Assembly (NCBI RefSeq): GCF_900156455.1
Contig: NZ_FTNQ01000005.1
Location: forward strand, 123,752 to 187,751
From: Microbacterium sp. RURRCA19A
GTDB taxonomy: Bacteria; Actinomycetota; Actinomycetes; Actinomycetales; Microbacteriaceae
Direction of reading: 5' to 3'
DNA: 64,000 bases
This document shows positions 42,349 to 50,774 of this stretch, piece by piece. The notes beneath the pieces are model-generated. The model searched no databases, was not told the origin of the DNA, and saw only the letters and a program-made list of their open reading frames with translations. The position numbers were made by a program, and so were the translations under genes. Within the stretch, counting starts at the first letter, position 1. Each line of letters begins with the position of its first letter.

Positions 42349-45300
42349 ATGATGCGACGACGCGCTTTCTCCACGCTCGGGATGAGCGAGGCCTCCCTCG
42401 TCGACGTCGTCGCGACGGCCGTGGCATCCGGCTGGACCGGCGTCGAGGTCGGCTCCGCCGACGACCGTGCCGTGAACGTCCATCTCTCCGCCGCGCAGCG
42501 CGCGGACGCCCGTGCCGTCCTCGCCGAGGTCGATCGCGTGTGCCTCGCCACCTACGTGAACGTCGCCGACCCCACCGCGACGGATGCCGATGTGCGGGCG
42601 CGCCTCCGCGCGGAGGCCGACCTCGCCCGCGACCTCGGCTTCCCGGCGATCCGCGTGTTCCCCGGCGGCGCGGACGATGCCGTCCTGGTGCGCCGACTGC
42701 GCGCGGCGGCCGGTGTCGCGCGCGAGACCGGGGTGGACCTCTGGCTCGAGACCCACGACTCGCACCCGACCGGCCTCGCCGTGGCGCGGGTCCTCGACGC
42801 CGTCGACGACGAGCACGTCGGCGCGATCTGGGACATCGCGCACCCGTGGGTGGCGGGGGAGCCCGTCTCGACGACGGTCGCGCTCCTCGCGCCGTGGCTG
42901 CGGCACGTGCAGGTGAAGGACGTCGTCGGACGCGGCGACGGGCGCCCCGTGCTCCCCGGTGCGGGTGGCATCCCGCTCGACGAGATCCTGCTGCAGCTCG
43001 ACTCCCGCGGATACGACGGCCATCTCAGCCTCGAGTGGGAGCGGCGATGGCATCCCGAGCTCCCGCCCCTGCGGGACGCACTCGCCGCCGCCACCGCCTG
43101 GCTCGACGCGCATCCCGTGCCGGAGCGGATGCCGGTCGTCGGCGTCGAGGGCGCGCTCGCCGCCCTGACGCTCGACGAGAAGATCACGCTCGTCACGGGT
43201 CGCGACTTCTGGTCCACCGCCGCCGTGCCGCGCATCGGCCTCCGGCCCCTCGTGCTCTCGGACGGACCGGTCGGGGTGCGCGGCCCGACGATGGACGAGC
43301 GGCAGCCGTCCGTCGTGTTCCCGTCCGCGGGTGCCCTCGCGGCGACGTGGGATCCCGCGCTCGCGCGCGACGCGGGACGCGCCGTGGCGGACGAAGCGGT
43401 GCGCCACGGCGTCGACGTCGTCCTCGGACCCACCGTCAACCTCCACCGCAGCCCGCTCGGGGGCCGGACGTTCGAGTCGTTCTCCGAGGACCCGGTGCTC
43501 TCGGGAGAGATCGCCGCCGGCTACGTCCGGGGTCTGCAGGACGGCGAGGTGGTCGCCTGCCCCAAGCACTACGTGCTCGGCGACTCCGAGACCGAGCGCA
43601 TGACGGTGTCCGTGGATGCCGATGAGCGCACGCTCCACGAGCTCTACCTCGAACCCTTCCGCGTCGCCCTGGAGGCGGGGGCGGGGGCGATCATGAGCGC
43701 GTACAACGCCGTGGACGGGGTCACGATGAGCGAGAACCGTCTCCTGGACGATCCGCTCGTCAGCGCGTGGGGATTCGACGGCGTGGTCGTCTCGGACTGG
43801 TCCGCGGTGCGGTCGGTCGCCGCCGCGGCGGCGGGGCAGCACCTCGAGATGCCGGGGCCGCGCGGCGCGTGGGGCGCAGCGCTCCGCGCCGCCGTCGAGG
43901 CGGGCGACGTGCCCGAGGCGATCATCGACGAGAAGGTCCGGCGCATCCTGCGTCTCGCCGAGCGCACCGGCGCGCTCGGCGGTGGACTCCGGCCGCGGCT
44001 CTCGCTGGTCGACTCCGGCCGCCTGGCGCGCACGGTGCTGACGCGGGGTGCCGTGCTGCTGCAGAACGACGGCATCCTTCCCCTCGGCGGGACGCCCGAC
44101 GCGCCGCTGCGCGTGGCCCTTCTCGGGCCAGGCGCGACGCGTCCGCGCGTGCAGGGCGGCGGGAGCTCCGAGGTGTTCCCCGTGCGCGTGTCGACACCGG
44201 CCGAGGCGCTCGCGGCGGAGCCCGGCATCCATCTCACCGTCGTCGACGGGACCGTGTCCGATCGGGTGGAGCCGTTCGAGGCCGACGAGCTGCGTGCACC
44301 CGACGGGACCGTCGGCGCCGTGCGCGCGCGGCTGTTCGACGGCGACGGCGCCGTGCTCTCGGACGAGCGGCGGGCGACCGCGCGCGTGATCTGGCTGGGC
44401 GACCTGCCCGACGCAGCACGTCGGTTGGAGATCGAGTTCGACGTCGTGCCGCCGCATTCGGGGCTCCTGCGCCTGGGGATCGACATCCCGGCCGCGGGCA
44501 CTCTCTCGATCGACGGCGTACCCGTCGCCGCCGCGGACGGCGGAGCGCGCGTCGAGGGGGCGCACATCGCGCACACCGACCCGCTCGGCGCCGCGATCGA
44601 CGTCGTCGCGGGGCGGGCGATCCGTGTCCGCGTCTCGGCGGACGCGCCGGAGGATCTTCCGCTGCGGATCCTCGACGTCCGCCTCGGCCGCGCATACGCG
44701 GCCGACCCCGCGTCCGCGCTCGAGACCGCCGTCGCCGCGGCGCGGGAGGCGGACGTGGCGATCGTGTGCGTCGGCACGCCCGCCGGAGGAGAGTCCGAGG
44801 GGCACGACCGCGCCGACCTGACGCTGCCGCCCGAGCAGGACGCCCTCGTCGCCGCGATCGTCGCCGCCCACCCTCGAACGATCGTCGTCGTGGCCGCGGG
44901 TGCGCCGGTCGAGACGCCGTGGCGTCACGACGCGGCGGCGGTGCTGCTGACGTGGTTCGGCGGGCAGGAGCTCGGCACCGCGCTCGCGGACGTCCTGCTC
45001 GGCCGCGAAGAACCCGGCGGACGTCTTCCCACCACGTGGCCCGCGCGCCTCGAGGACGCCCCGGTCTCGGACGTGGTGCCGCGCGACGGCATCCTGAGCT
45101 ATCGGGAGGGCCTGAACATCGGGTACCGCGCGTGGGCGACCGCGGACGCGGCACCCGCCTACCCGTTCGGGCACGGACTCGGGTACACGGCGTGGGCGCT
45201 CGGTCCCGTGCGCGTGGAGGAGGGCCGTGACCGTCTCTTCCTCGTTGCGGACCTCACCAACACCGGTCGTCGCCGTGGACGGCACGTCCTCCAGGTGTAC

Positions 45301-45576
45301 CTGTCCCGCGGCGAATCCGCCGTGCACCGACCGCCGCTGTGGCTGGCGGCGTTCGCCGCGGTCGAGGCGGACGCGGGCGTGCGCAGCACGGTGCGGATCG
45401 AGATCCCGCCGCGCGCGTTCGCGCACTGGTCTCCGGCCGCGGGCGCGTGGACGACGGAGCCCGGGGAGTTCACCGTGTCGCTCGGCTTCTCGGCCGACGA
45501 CGTCCGCTGGAGCGGGCGGGTCCAGCCCGCCGTGCGCGCCTCCCTCGGCGGCATCGTGACGGGGGCCGGCGCATGA
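42349..45576 (+). CDS. Fusion: sugar isomerase/epimerase-like TIM barrel + GH3 glycosidase
   Basis: 1075-aa intracellular two-enzyme protein. Residues about 1-265 form a xylose-isomerase-like barrel, with probable metal ligands Glu in LWLETHDSH, Asp in AIWDIAHPW, His in RHVQVKDV and Glu in HLSLEWERR. Residues about 275-1070 form a complete GH3 enzyme: KHYVLGDSETER at about 406, nucleophile Asp in VVVSDWSAV at about 482, then a PA14-like insert, the second sandwich half and an Fn3-like end. The start at 42349 has AAGGAG 6 nt upstream; the second ATG at 42352 is equally possible. The stop overlaps the dehydrogenase start. The combination would release a sugar and isomerise it in one chain. Confidence 0.88.
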   Translation: MMRRRAFSTLGMSEASLVDVVATAVASGWTGVEVGSADDRAVNVHLSAAQRADARAVLAEVDRVCLATYVNVADPTATDADVRARLRAEADLARDLGFPAIRVFPGGADDAVLVRRLRAAAGVARETGVDLWLETHDSHPTGLAVARVLDAVDDEHVGAIWDIAHPWVAGEPVSTTVALLAPWLRHVQVKDVVGRGDGRPVLPGAGGIPLDEILLQLDSRGYDGHLSLEWERRWHPELPPLRDALAAATAWLDAHPVPERMPVVGVEGALAALTLDEKITLVTGRDFWSTAAVPRIGLRPLVLSDGPVGVRGPTMDERQPSVVFPSAGALAATWDPALARDAGRAVADEAVRHGVDVVLGPTVNLHRSPLGGRTFESFSEDPVLSGEIAAGYVRGLQDGEVVACPKHYVLGDSETERMTVSVDADERTLHELYLEPFRVALEAGAGAIMSAYNAVDGVTMSENRLLDDPLVSAWGFDGVVVSDWSAVRSVAAAAAGQHLEMPGPRGAWGAALRAAVEAGDVPEAIIDEKVRRILRLAERTGALGGGLRPRLSLVDSGRLARTVLTRGAVLLQNDGILPLGGTPDAPLRVALLGPGATRPRVQGGGSSEVFPVRVSTPAEALAAEPGIHLTVVDGTVSDRVEPFEADELRAPDGTVGAVRARLFDGDGAVLSDERRATARVIWLGDLPDAARRLEIEFDVVPPHSGLLRLGIDIPAAGTLSIDGVPVAAADGGARVEGAHIAHTDPLGAAIDVVAGRAIRVRVSADAPEDLPLRILDVRLGRAYAADPASALETAVAAAREADVAIVCVGTPAGGESEGHDRADLTLPPEQDALVAAIVAAHPRTIVVVAAGAPVETPWRHDAAAVLLTWFGGQELGTALADVLLGREEPGGRLPTTWPARLEDAPVSDVVPRDGILSYREGLNIGYRAWATADAAPAYPFGHGLGYTAWALGPVRVEEGRDRLFLVADLTNTGRRRGRHVLQVYLSRGESAVHRPPLWLAAFAAVEADAGVRSTVRIEIPPRAFAHWSPAAGAWTTEPGEFTVSLGFSADDVRWSGRVQPAVRASLGGIVTGAGA

Positions 45577-46568
45577 CCCGGCGTCCTCGCGTCCTGCTGT
45601 CGATGTGGGAGGACGTCGTTCCCGAGGTCTTCCCGCCGCGCCTGCGGGACGCACTCCACCGCACCGTCGACCTGCTCGACGACCGGCCCCTGCACTCCCT
45701 CGACGACCCGGTCGCCGAGCACCTGCCGGAGGCCGAGCTCCTCCTCACCAGCTGGGGAGCGATCCACGTGGACGACGACCTCCTCGCCCGCGCGCCCCGG
45801 CTCCGCGGGATCTTCCACGCCGCCGGATCGGTGAAGAACGTGGTGGGCGATGCCGCGTGGCGCCGGGGACTCGATGTGACCTCGGCCGTGCGGGTCGGGG
45901 CCGCCCCGGTCATCGACTACACCGTCGCCATGGTGATGCTGAGCGCCCATCGTGCGCTGCCCCTCGCGCAGGAGTACCGGCTCGGAGGGTTCCCGCCGGT
46001 GCGCGGACGCCGCGGACGTTTCGGCCTGCGGATCGGCGTCGTGGGGGCGTCCGCGATCGGCCGCGGGGTGATCCAGCGGCTCGTCGCCGACGGCTGGGAC
46101 GTCGCCGTGTACGACCCCGTCGTCGACCCCGCCGTCGTGCGGGCGATGGGCGCGCGGCAGCTCGAGCTCGACGAGCTGTGCGCCCACAGCGACATCCTCA
46201 CGCTCCACGCGCCGAGCCTGCCCGGCACGCGCGGCATGATCGACGCGCGGCGTCTCGCGCTGCTGCCCGACGGCGCGACACTCATCAACACCGCGCGCGG
46301 AGCCCTCCTCGACCACGATGCCCTCCGTGCCGAGTGTCTCAGCGGACGCCTGGACGCCGTCCTCGACGTGACCGAACCCGAGCCGCTGGCGCCGGGAGAC
46401 ATCCTGCTGAGCCTCCCGAACGTCGTGTGCACACCGCACGCCGCGGGCGTCCAGGGGAGCGAGATCGGCGAGATGGGGGCGTTCATCCTCGATGAGGTGC
46501 AGCGCTACCGCGCCGGCCAGCCCCTCACCGGTGCGGTCGATCCGGGGCTGCTGCCGACGCTGGCCTGA
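45573..46568 (+). CDS. D-isomer-specific 2-hydroxyacid dehydrogenase family protein
   Basis: 331-aa NAD(P)-dependent dehydrogenase. The nucleotide-binding motif IGVVGASAIGRGVIQRL is at about residue 151 (G-x-S-x-I-G variant of GxGxxG). NTARGALLDHDAL supplies the conserved Arg region at about 245, a Glu follows in VTEPEPLAPGD, and the catalytic His lies in CTPHAAG at about 289. The ATG overlaps the fusion gene stop (ATGA). Probable role: reducing or oxidising a sugar-derived 2-hydroxy/keto acid in the same pathway. Substrate is unknown. Confidence 0.85.
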   Translation: MTRRPRVLLSMWEDVVPEVFPPRLRDALHRTVDLLDDRPLHSLDDPVAEHLPEAELLLTSWGAIHVDDDLLARAPRLRGIFHAAGSVKNVVGDAAWRRGLDVTSAVRVGAAPVIDYTVAMVMLSAHRALPLAQEYRLGGFPPVRGRRGRFGLRIGVVGASAIGRGVIQRLVADGWDVAVYDPVVDPAVVRAMGARQLELDELCAHSDILTLHAPSLPGTRGMIDARRLALLPDGATLINTARGALLDHDALRAECLSGRLDAVLDVTEPEPLAPGDILLSLPNVVCTPHAAGVQGSEIGEMGAFILDEVQRYRAGQPLTGAVDPGLLPTLA

Positions 46569-46619
46569 GGCCGGGTCCCGCGCGGCTGCGCGGCCCGATC
46601 ACGCCCCACCCCCTGCACC

Positions 46620-46684
46620 GATAAACGCGATCGACGGCGGGAAACGGCGCGACGTCGCGTTTCCCGCCGCGGATCGCGTTTATC
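46620..46684. terminator. 65-bp near-perfect inverted repeat between convergent genes
   Basis: Outer arms GATAAACGCGATC (46620-46632) and GATCGCGTTTATC (46672-46684) pair fully. Inner arms GGCGGGAAACG and CGTTTCCCGCC also pair fully, with 3-nt internal loops. It lies between the stops of the dehydrogenase (46568) and the lyase (46786). Confidence 0.7.
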
Positions 46685-46785
46685 GCTGAGAGGGCCGCGC
46701 GGCTCACGGCATCCGTTGCCCCTCAGAAGGAACTCCCGCCCGCGCACCCCTGTCGGGCGCGGGCGGGAGTTCCGAGTCGGTGGCG

Positions 46786-49227
46786 TCAGGGGCGCGGGAC
46801 GAGGACCTCGTGCCGGTCGGCCGGGGTGAGCGTGACCGTGACCTTCCCGTCGCCGCCCACCGTGAGGTGACGGACCGTCCCGTCGACGGTGACGTCGATC
46901 GCCCCGGGCGTGAGCTGCCCGAGCACGAGGTCGGCCCCCGGCAGGTCGTCCGGCAGCACGCCGACGAGCGAGATGCGGATGTCGCTCGTCTCGACCTCGA
47001 GGCGGAGGTTCCGTCGACCGCCCTGGACGGCCACGCTGACTCCCGCCACGACGGCGGACGCGGCATCCACGACGGTCAGGACGCTCGGGTCGGCCGAGGA
47101 GGAGGCGCGGCGGACGACGAGCGCGCGCGCGTCCGCCTGGGCTCCCGGCGCCGAGAGGCTGCCGCGGCCGTCGGTGGTCGTCGCGACGGCCACCGTGTCG
47201 ATCCGTCCCGGGCGGGTGAGGTCGGCGCTCAGCTGCCCGCTCGCCGTCGCCGACGTGAGCGTCGCGGCGTCCGCGGCGGACCGCTGCGGCACGAGAGCCG
47301 CCGCGAAGTGGGCCGCGGTGGCCGAGGGGACCGTCGACCGCCACGTCGTGCCGAGCACCGCCAGCGTGTCGGCCGCGTGCGAGTACGTCGCGCCGCTGTC
47401 GGGCGAGGACTGCAGGTACCGCGCCGTCACCGTGCTCGAGCCGATCGTCTGGGCGATGTCCGACCCGCCGGTGACGTCGGTCACGGTGCCCTTGCTGTGG
47501 AAGAGCGAGTGGATGTCCTTTGCGGTCCCGGCCGTCACGTCGTCGACGATCACGGCGGTCTGCCGGTCGAGGAACGCGATCGTCCGACGCGCCCGCGTGA
47601 TCCCTGAGGTGCTCGGCGCGGCGTACAGCCCCGTGACGTCGGCCGCGATGATCGTGTCGTCGCCGAGACTGCATACCGTGGGGATCGACGCTCGATCGCG
47701 CATGTCCGTGTAGGGCTGCGTGAAGCCGGTCGCCCGTTCGCCGGCCTGACCCACATCGCTTCCGGCGACGATCGCGTTCGTCTGCTTCGTGAGGTACGCG
47801 CCGTAGGGGGCGTAGGAGCCGAAGACGGCTCCGCCGAACGACATGCTGAAGTGGCCGCCGTCGGGGTGGTCGTGGCCGACGTTGATGTAGGTGGCGTTGG
47901 GGCCGAGGCGGTCGCGCCACTGGTTCAGTCGCCGACCGCCCATGACGCCGGCCTTCACGTGCAGAGAGACGTCGGTGCTCGCCCATCCGGACCGGGATGC
48001 CACGACCCCCAGGTCGCTGTACAGGCGTGTGGTCGGCCGGTCGTCGAGGCCCGTGGCGGCGAGGGAGTCGTCGAACCACAGCAGGTTCCACGCGTTGTAG
48101 AAGAACGACGTCGCACCCGCGGACCCGGAGGTGTACAGCCGATGCAGGAAGTCCTGGACCTGCTCGTCGCCGTACTTGCCCGCGATCCGCCACAGGAACG
48201 GGTTGAAGTAGTACTGGCTGCCGTCGGTGTCGCCGTACCAGAACTGCGCGGGGTAGCCCGGCAGTGACATGTCGACCTTGAACGAGGCCATGCCCGGGAG
48301 CTCGGGCTCCGCCCACAGGTCGCCCCCGCCGATGCCGTCGAAGATGTCGACGGCGCGGACGATGTGCTCGTTGCCGTAGTTCGCGTACGTGATGCTCTCG
48401 TGCTGCGACCCGTCGGGTGAGATCCAGGTCAGGACGTGACGCAGCTGGGAGCGCGCGAACTCGAGGCGGTAGTCGTCGCTCTCGCCGGTGTCGGACGCCC
48501 CGTCGCCGTGGATCGCCGCCGCGGCCGCGGTGATGCCGTCGACTCGGAAGTGGCGGTGGTTGGGCTGCGGGTCGTTCTTCCAGTAGGCATCCGTCGCGAT
48601 CGACGTGTTGCCGAACTGTTCGATCAGGCGGTCGGCCTGCAGGGCGAGCTTGTCGCGGATGGTGGCGCGCTCGGCGGGGGAGAAGAGGTCGTAGCACCAG
48701 TCGTAGGCGACGGATACGCCGATGAGGCCGGCGGCGGCGCCCATCGACCCGCCGTTCTCCCCGCCCCATTGCGGCCGTGTGGCCGGGTCGCAGACGTACA
48801 GCGTCCAGTTCCGCAGCTTCGTCGAATAGGTCGAGTTACCGGTGATGAGGTACGCCATCGCGAGCTCGGGCAGCGTCCAGTACACGGTCTGCCACTGCCC
48901 GTCGTCGCCGTTGCCGGTGATCGTCGGGAGGGCCGCGCGGCCGTTGGCGTAGCTGATCAGGCTGTTGACGAACGGTGCGTAGGCGGGCGCGGCGGCGCGT
49001 CGGGCGAGCTCGGTGAGCGACACCCGCGTGCCGAGGATCAGGCGCGGGTGGACGCCCGCCAGGGCCGGGTCGATGAGCCCGCCGGCGGCGGGGACGGTAC
49101 CCAGGGCGGGCCGGTTCAGGCCGCCGCCGAGCGCGGCGCCGGCGGCGACGGCGCCGACGAGCGACCCGAGCAGCATGGAGCGCCGCGAGAAGTCACGACG
49201 GGGAAGGGGAAGGGACGGCTCTGTCAC
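46786..49227 (-). CDS. Tat-exported heparinase II/III-like polysaccharide lyase
   Basis: 813-aa secreted protein. The N-terminus has a twin-arginine signal (RRDFSRRSMLLGSLVGAVAA). An (alpha/alpha) toroid at about residues 60-380 carries HESITYANYGNEH and NHRHFRVDGI as candidate active-site regions. A beta-sandwich half follows with GHDHPDGGHFSMSFGG at about 450, the hallmark of the heparinase II/III family. Such enzymes cleave uronic-acid-containing polysaccharides by beta-elimination. The GTG start at 49227 has AAGGA upstream. Families PL12, PL15, PL17 and PL21 cannot be told apart here. Confidence 0.8.
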   Translation of the reverse strand: MTEPSLPLPRRDFSRRSMLLGSLVGAVAAGAALGGGLNRPALGTVPAAGGLIDPALAGVHPRLILGTRVSLTELARRAAAPAYAPFVNSLISYANGRAALPTITGNGDDGQWQTVYWTLPELAMAYLITGNSTYSTKLRNWTLYVCDPATRPQWGGENGGSMGAAAGLIGVSVAYDWCYDLFSPAERATIRDKLALQADRLIEQFGNTSIATDAYWKNDPQPNHRHFRVDGITAAAAAIHGDGASDTGESDDYRLEFARSQLRHVLTWISPDGSQHESITYANYGNEHIVRAVDIFDGIGGGDLWAEPELPGMASFKVDMSLPGYPAQFWYGDTDGSQYYFNPFLWRIAGKYGDEQVQDFLHRLYTSGSAGATSFFYNAWNLLWFDDSLAATGLDDRPTTRLYSDLGVVASRSGWASTDVSLHVKAGVMGGRRLNQWRDRLGPNATYINVGHDHPDGGHFSMSFGGAVFGSYAPYGAYLTKQTNAIVAGSDVGQAGERATGFTQPYTDMRDRASIPTVCSLGDDTIIAADVTGLYAAPSTSGITRARRTIAFLDRQTAVIVDDVTAGTAKDIHSLFHSKGTVTDVTGGSDIAQTIGSSTVTARYLQSSPDSGATYSHAADTLAVLGTTWRSTVPSATAAHFAAALVPQRSAADAATLTSATASGQLSADLTRPGRIDTVAVATTTDGRGSLSAPGAQADARALVVRRASSSADPSVLTVVDAASAVVAGVSVAVQGGRRNLRLEVETSDIRISLVGVLPDDLPGADLVLGQLTPGAIDVTVDGTVRHLTVGGDGKVTVTLTPADRHEVLVPRP

Positions 49228-49262
49228 ATCAAGTCCTTAGTCGCAGAAACAATAGGGATTTG

Positions 49263-49270
49263 TTGCGCAA
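49263..49270. promoter_or_regulatory. Candidate operator upstream of the heparinase-like gene
   Basis: TTGCGCAA is a perfect 8-bp palindrome in the promoter gap, with CAGAAACAA (49244-49252, TTGTTTCTG on the gene's strand) between it and the start. Both elements match the promoter of the fusion gene at 42267-42288. Confidence 0.35.
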
Positions 49271-49313
49271 ACTAGCGCGAACAGCGGCCGTGGGTCAAGA
49301 GACCTGGGCTCAC

Positions 49314-49372
49314 GTGAGTTGCCGCCATTTGCCGCTTGCAGCGCGTGGAGGCGACAAATAGTGGCAACTCAC
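49314..49372. repeat. Long palindrome related to the 14-kb doublet
   Basis: Outer arms GTGAGTTGCC/GGCAACTCAC pair perfectly and inner arms ATTTGCCGC/GCGACAAAT with one mismatch. The order TTGCC...ATTTG.CGC...GCGAC.AT...GGCAA matches the units at 14322 and 14396, so these belong to one dispersed repeat family. This one lies in a divergent gap. Confidence 0.6.
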
Positions 49373-49470
49373 GCCCGGTCATGCCCGTTCGTGGCACCGT
49401 GGGGCCGCATCGGTGTGAAGTCGCGAGCCGCGGCGAAACGGGCGGCGATGGGGAAGGCTGTGGAAACGAC

Positions 49471-49498
49471 AACGGCCCCCGCCGAGGCGGAGGCCGTT
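49471..49498. terminator. GC-rich hairpin upstream of the HTH gene
   Basis: AACGGCC-c-CCGCC and GGCGG-a-GGCCGTT pair over 12 bp with a 2-nt loop. It resembles a terminator, although no gene in the plus direction ends just before it. It may insulate the island from upstream sequence. Confidence 0.55.
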
Positions 49499-49519
49499 GG
49501 ATCACTGTCTCAACACAGT

Positions 49520-49945
49520 GTGCGCCTGCTAGGACGCTACTTGAATTCTTCCTCAGAGGTAAACAGACTGCGCGACCTCTGTAATCGTGCATCCGGGGAA
49601 CGGGTGGAGCGAACTTACTCACCGCCGAACCGTGCTGTTCCGCGTCTGACTATGAGCCAGAACGAGGAGATCGTCAAGCGCTACGGGGGTGGGATGCGCG
49701 TAGCCGACATCGCTCGGGAAATCGGCACGACGGAATGGACGATCCACAACCGGCTCAACAAGATGGGTGTCGAGCGGCGACCCGCCAGCATCTCTCCGAG
49801 TCGGGTCGTCGAAGCAGCCAGACTCTACGAGCTTGGAGAATCGATCCGGCAGATCCGGCTGAAGATGGGCTTCAGCGACGCGACGATCAAGAAGGCACTG
49901 ATTGCGGCCGGTGTCGACGTGCGGGATCGACGACGGAGGAGCTAA
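49520..49945 (+). CDS. Helix-turn-helix protein (resolvase-like HTH pair)
   Basis: 141-aa protein with a helical N-terminus (VRLLGRYLNSSSEVNRLRDL) and two HTH units of the Hin/resolvase-like kind. The first is IVKRYGGGMRVADIAREIGTTEWTIHNRLNKMG at about residues 49-81. The second is VVEAARLYELGESIRQIRLKMGFSDATIKKAL at about 92-123 (each quoted only to show the repeat; residues abridge a longer match). No catalytic recombinase domain is present. Small proteins like this are common in actinobacterial mobile regions. The GTG start matches their usual LLGRYL opening; an ATG at 49652 is an alternative. Confidence 0.7.
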   Translation: MRLLGRYLNSSSEVNRLRDLCNRASGERVERTYSPPNRAVPRLTMSQNEEIVKRYGGGMRVADIAREIGTTEWTIHNRLNKMGVERRPASISPSRVVEAARLYELGESIRQIRLKMGFSDATIKKALIAAGVDVRDRRRRS

Positions 49946-50457
49946 TACCAAACTGAGACGCCACCATGGTGCGAGCAGGTTCCAGAGCGGTGCGCGCTGT
50001 AGCTCAATGAACCGTCCCGACACTTCGCCGTTGCACCGCTCGAACTTTCCGCTGCTGCGGGTTCGACATAGGTGCCGATAGATGTGTCCTCAGCAATAGC
50101 TTCTTGTGTGACAACCTCGCTCTTTAATGAACGGTTAACTTCAACACCGTCCTTATAGACGACCGAGTAGGTCTTCGTCTTGAAGCCATCAACACCCTGA
50201 GTCGAAATGACGCTAGTACCGGCGTTCTGAAGCGAGTTGTAATACGAGGTCTTCGAAAACGGGATCGCCTCTGTTATTTCGACGTCTTTTGTCTCAACGA
50301 CCGGTTGTGCGACGACCGCAGGAGAATTGGACGTTGAGGCGGGCGCTGTGTTCGGGATGCCGCTTGCAGCGCCACCAACGAACAAGGCGGCCGCTAGTAC
50401 CGCAAGGCCACCGGCCCACTTTTCACGTCGAGATAGATCACTCCAGTTTTTCGCCAT
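49942..50457 (-). CDS. Membrane-anchored G5 domain protein with DUF3761-like tail
   Basis: 171-aa surface-exposed protein. A single N-terminal helix (WAGGLAVLAAALFVGGAAS) anchors or exports it. A G5 domain lies at about residues 55-125 (EITEAIPFSKTSYYNSL, then GVDGFKTKTYSVVYKDGVE). The last 26 residues have two Cys and the DUF3761 pattern SYSAHRSGTCSHHGGVSVWY. It is convergent with the HTH gene and overlaps its end by 4 nt. GC content is clearly lower than in the flanking loci, suggesting acquired DNA. G5 domains bind glycans or metal; the function here is unknown. Confidence 0.75.
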   Translation of the reverse strand: MAKNWSDLSRREKWAGGLAVLAAALFVGGAASGIPNTAPASTSNSPAVVAQPVVETKDVEITEAIPFSKTSYYNSLQNAGTSVISTQGVDGFKTKTYSVVYKDGVEVNRSLKSEVVTQEAIAEDTSIGTYVEPAAAESSSGATAKCRDGSLSYSAHRSGTCSHHGGVSVWY

Positions 50458-50501
50458 ATCTTGGCGGTGATTATGAATTCATATACATAGAAATGCAAGC
50501 G

Positions 50502-50774
50502 TTAGCGGTGACGCTTCTTCTTTCTTCCCTGCGTGGCAATCTCGTAGTCGGCGAAGGCCGCGAACAGCGCGCGTACCAGGCGCTGCGGATCGATCTCGGG
50601 CTGGACGGCCGAAAAGACTGTGATGGCGTAGTCCCGACTACGCTTCTTGCCCGCGGCCGGCACACGCGAACGCTGCCGATACCCCTCGAGCTTCGGCAAT
50701 TTGGCTCGCCAGGATGATGCGGCTCGGCCAGCGCGCTGTGGCAGCGACGGGTCCACTTTCGTCGTTCCGGGCAT
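50502..50774 (-). CDS. Small basic hypothetical protein
   Basis: 90-aa protein starting PGTTKVDPSLPQRAGR, ending in a strongly basic tail QGRKKKRHR, with a central hydrophobic strand and helix (DYAITVFSAVQPEIDPQRL). The ATG at 50774 has GGAG 9 nt upstream, which is why I prefer it over the longer frame. I do not recognise a family. It lies 44 nt upstream of the G5 gene in the same direction. Confidence 0.5.
   Translation of the reverse strand: MPGTTKVDPSLPQRAGRAASSWRAKLPKLEGYRQRSRVPAAGKKRSRDYAITVFSAVQPEIDPQRLVRALFAAFADYEIATQGRKKKRHR

Noticed and set aside
42007..45654. 1215-codon minus-strand frame over the fusion gene
   Set aside because: Same cause; the plus strand encodes two intact enzyme domains with catalytic residues.
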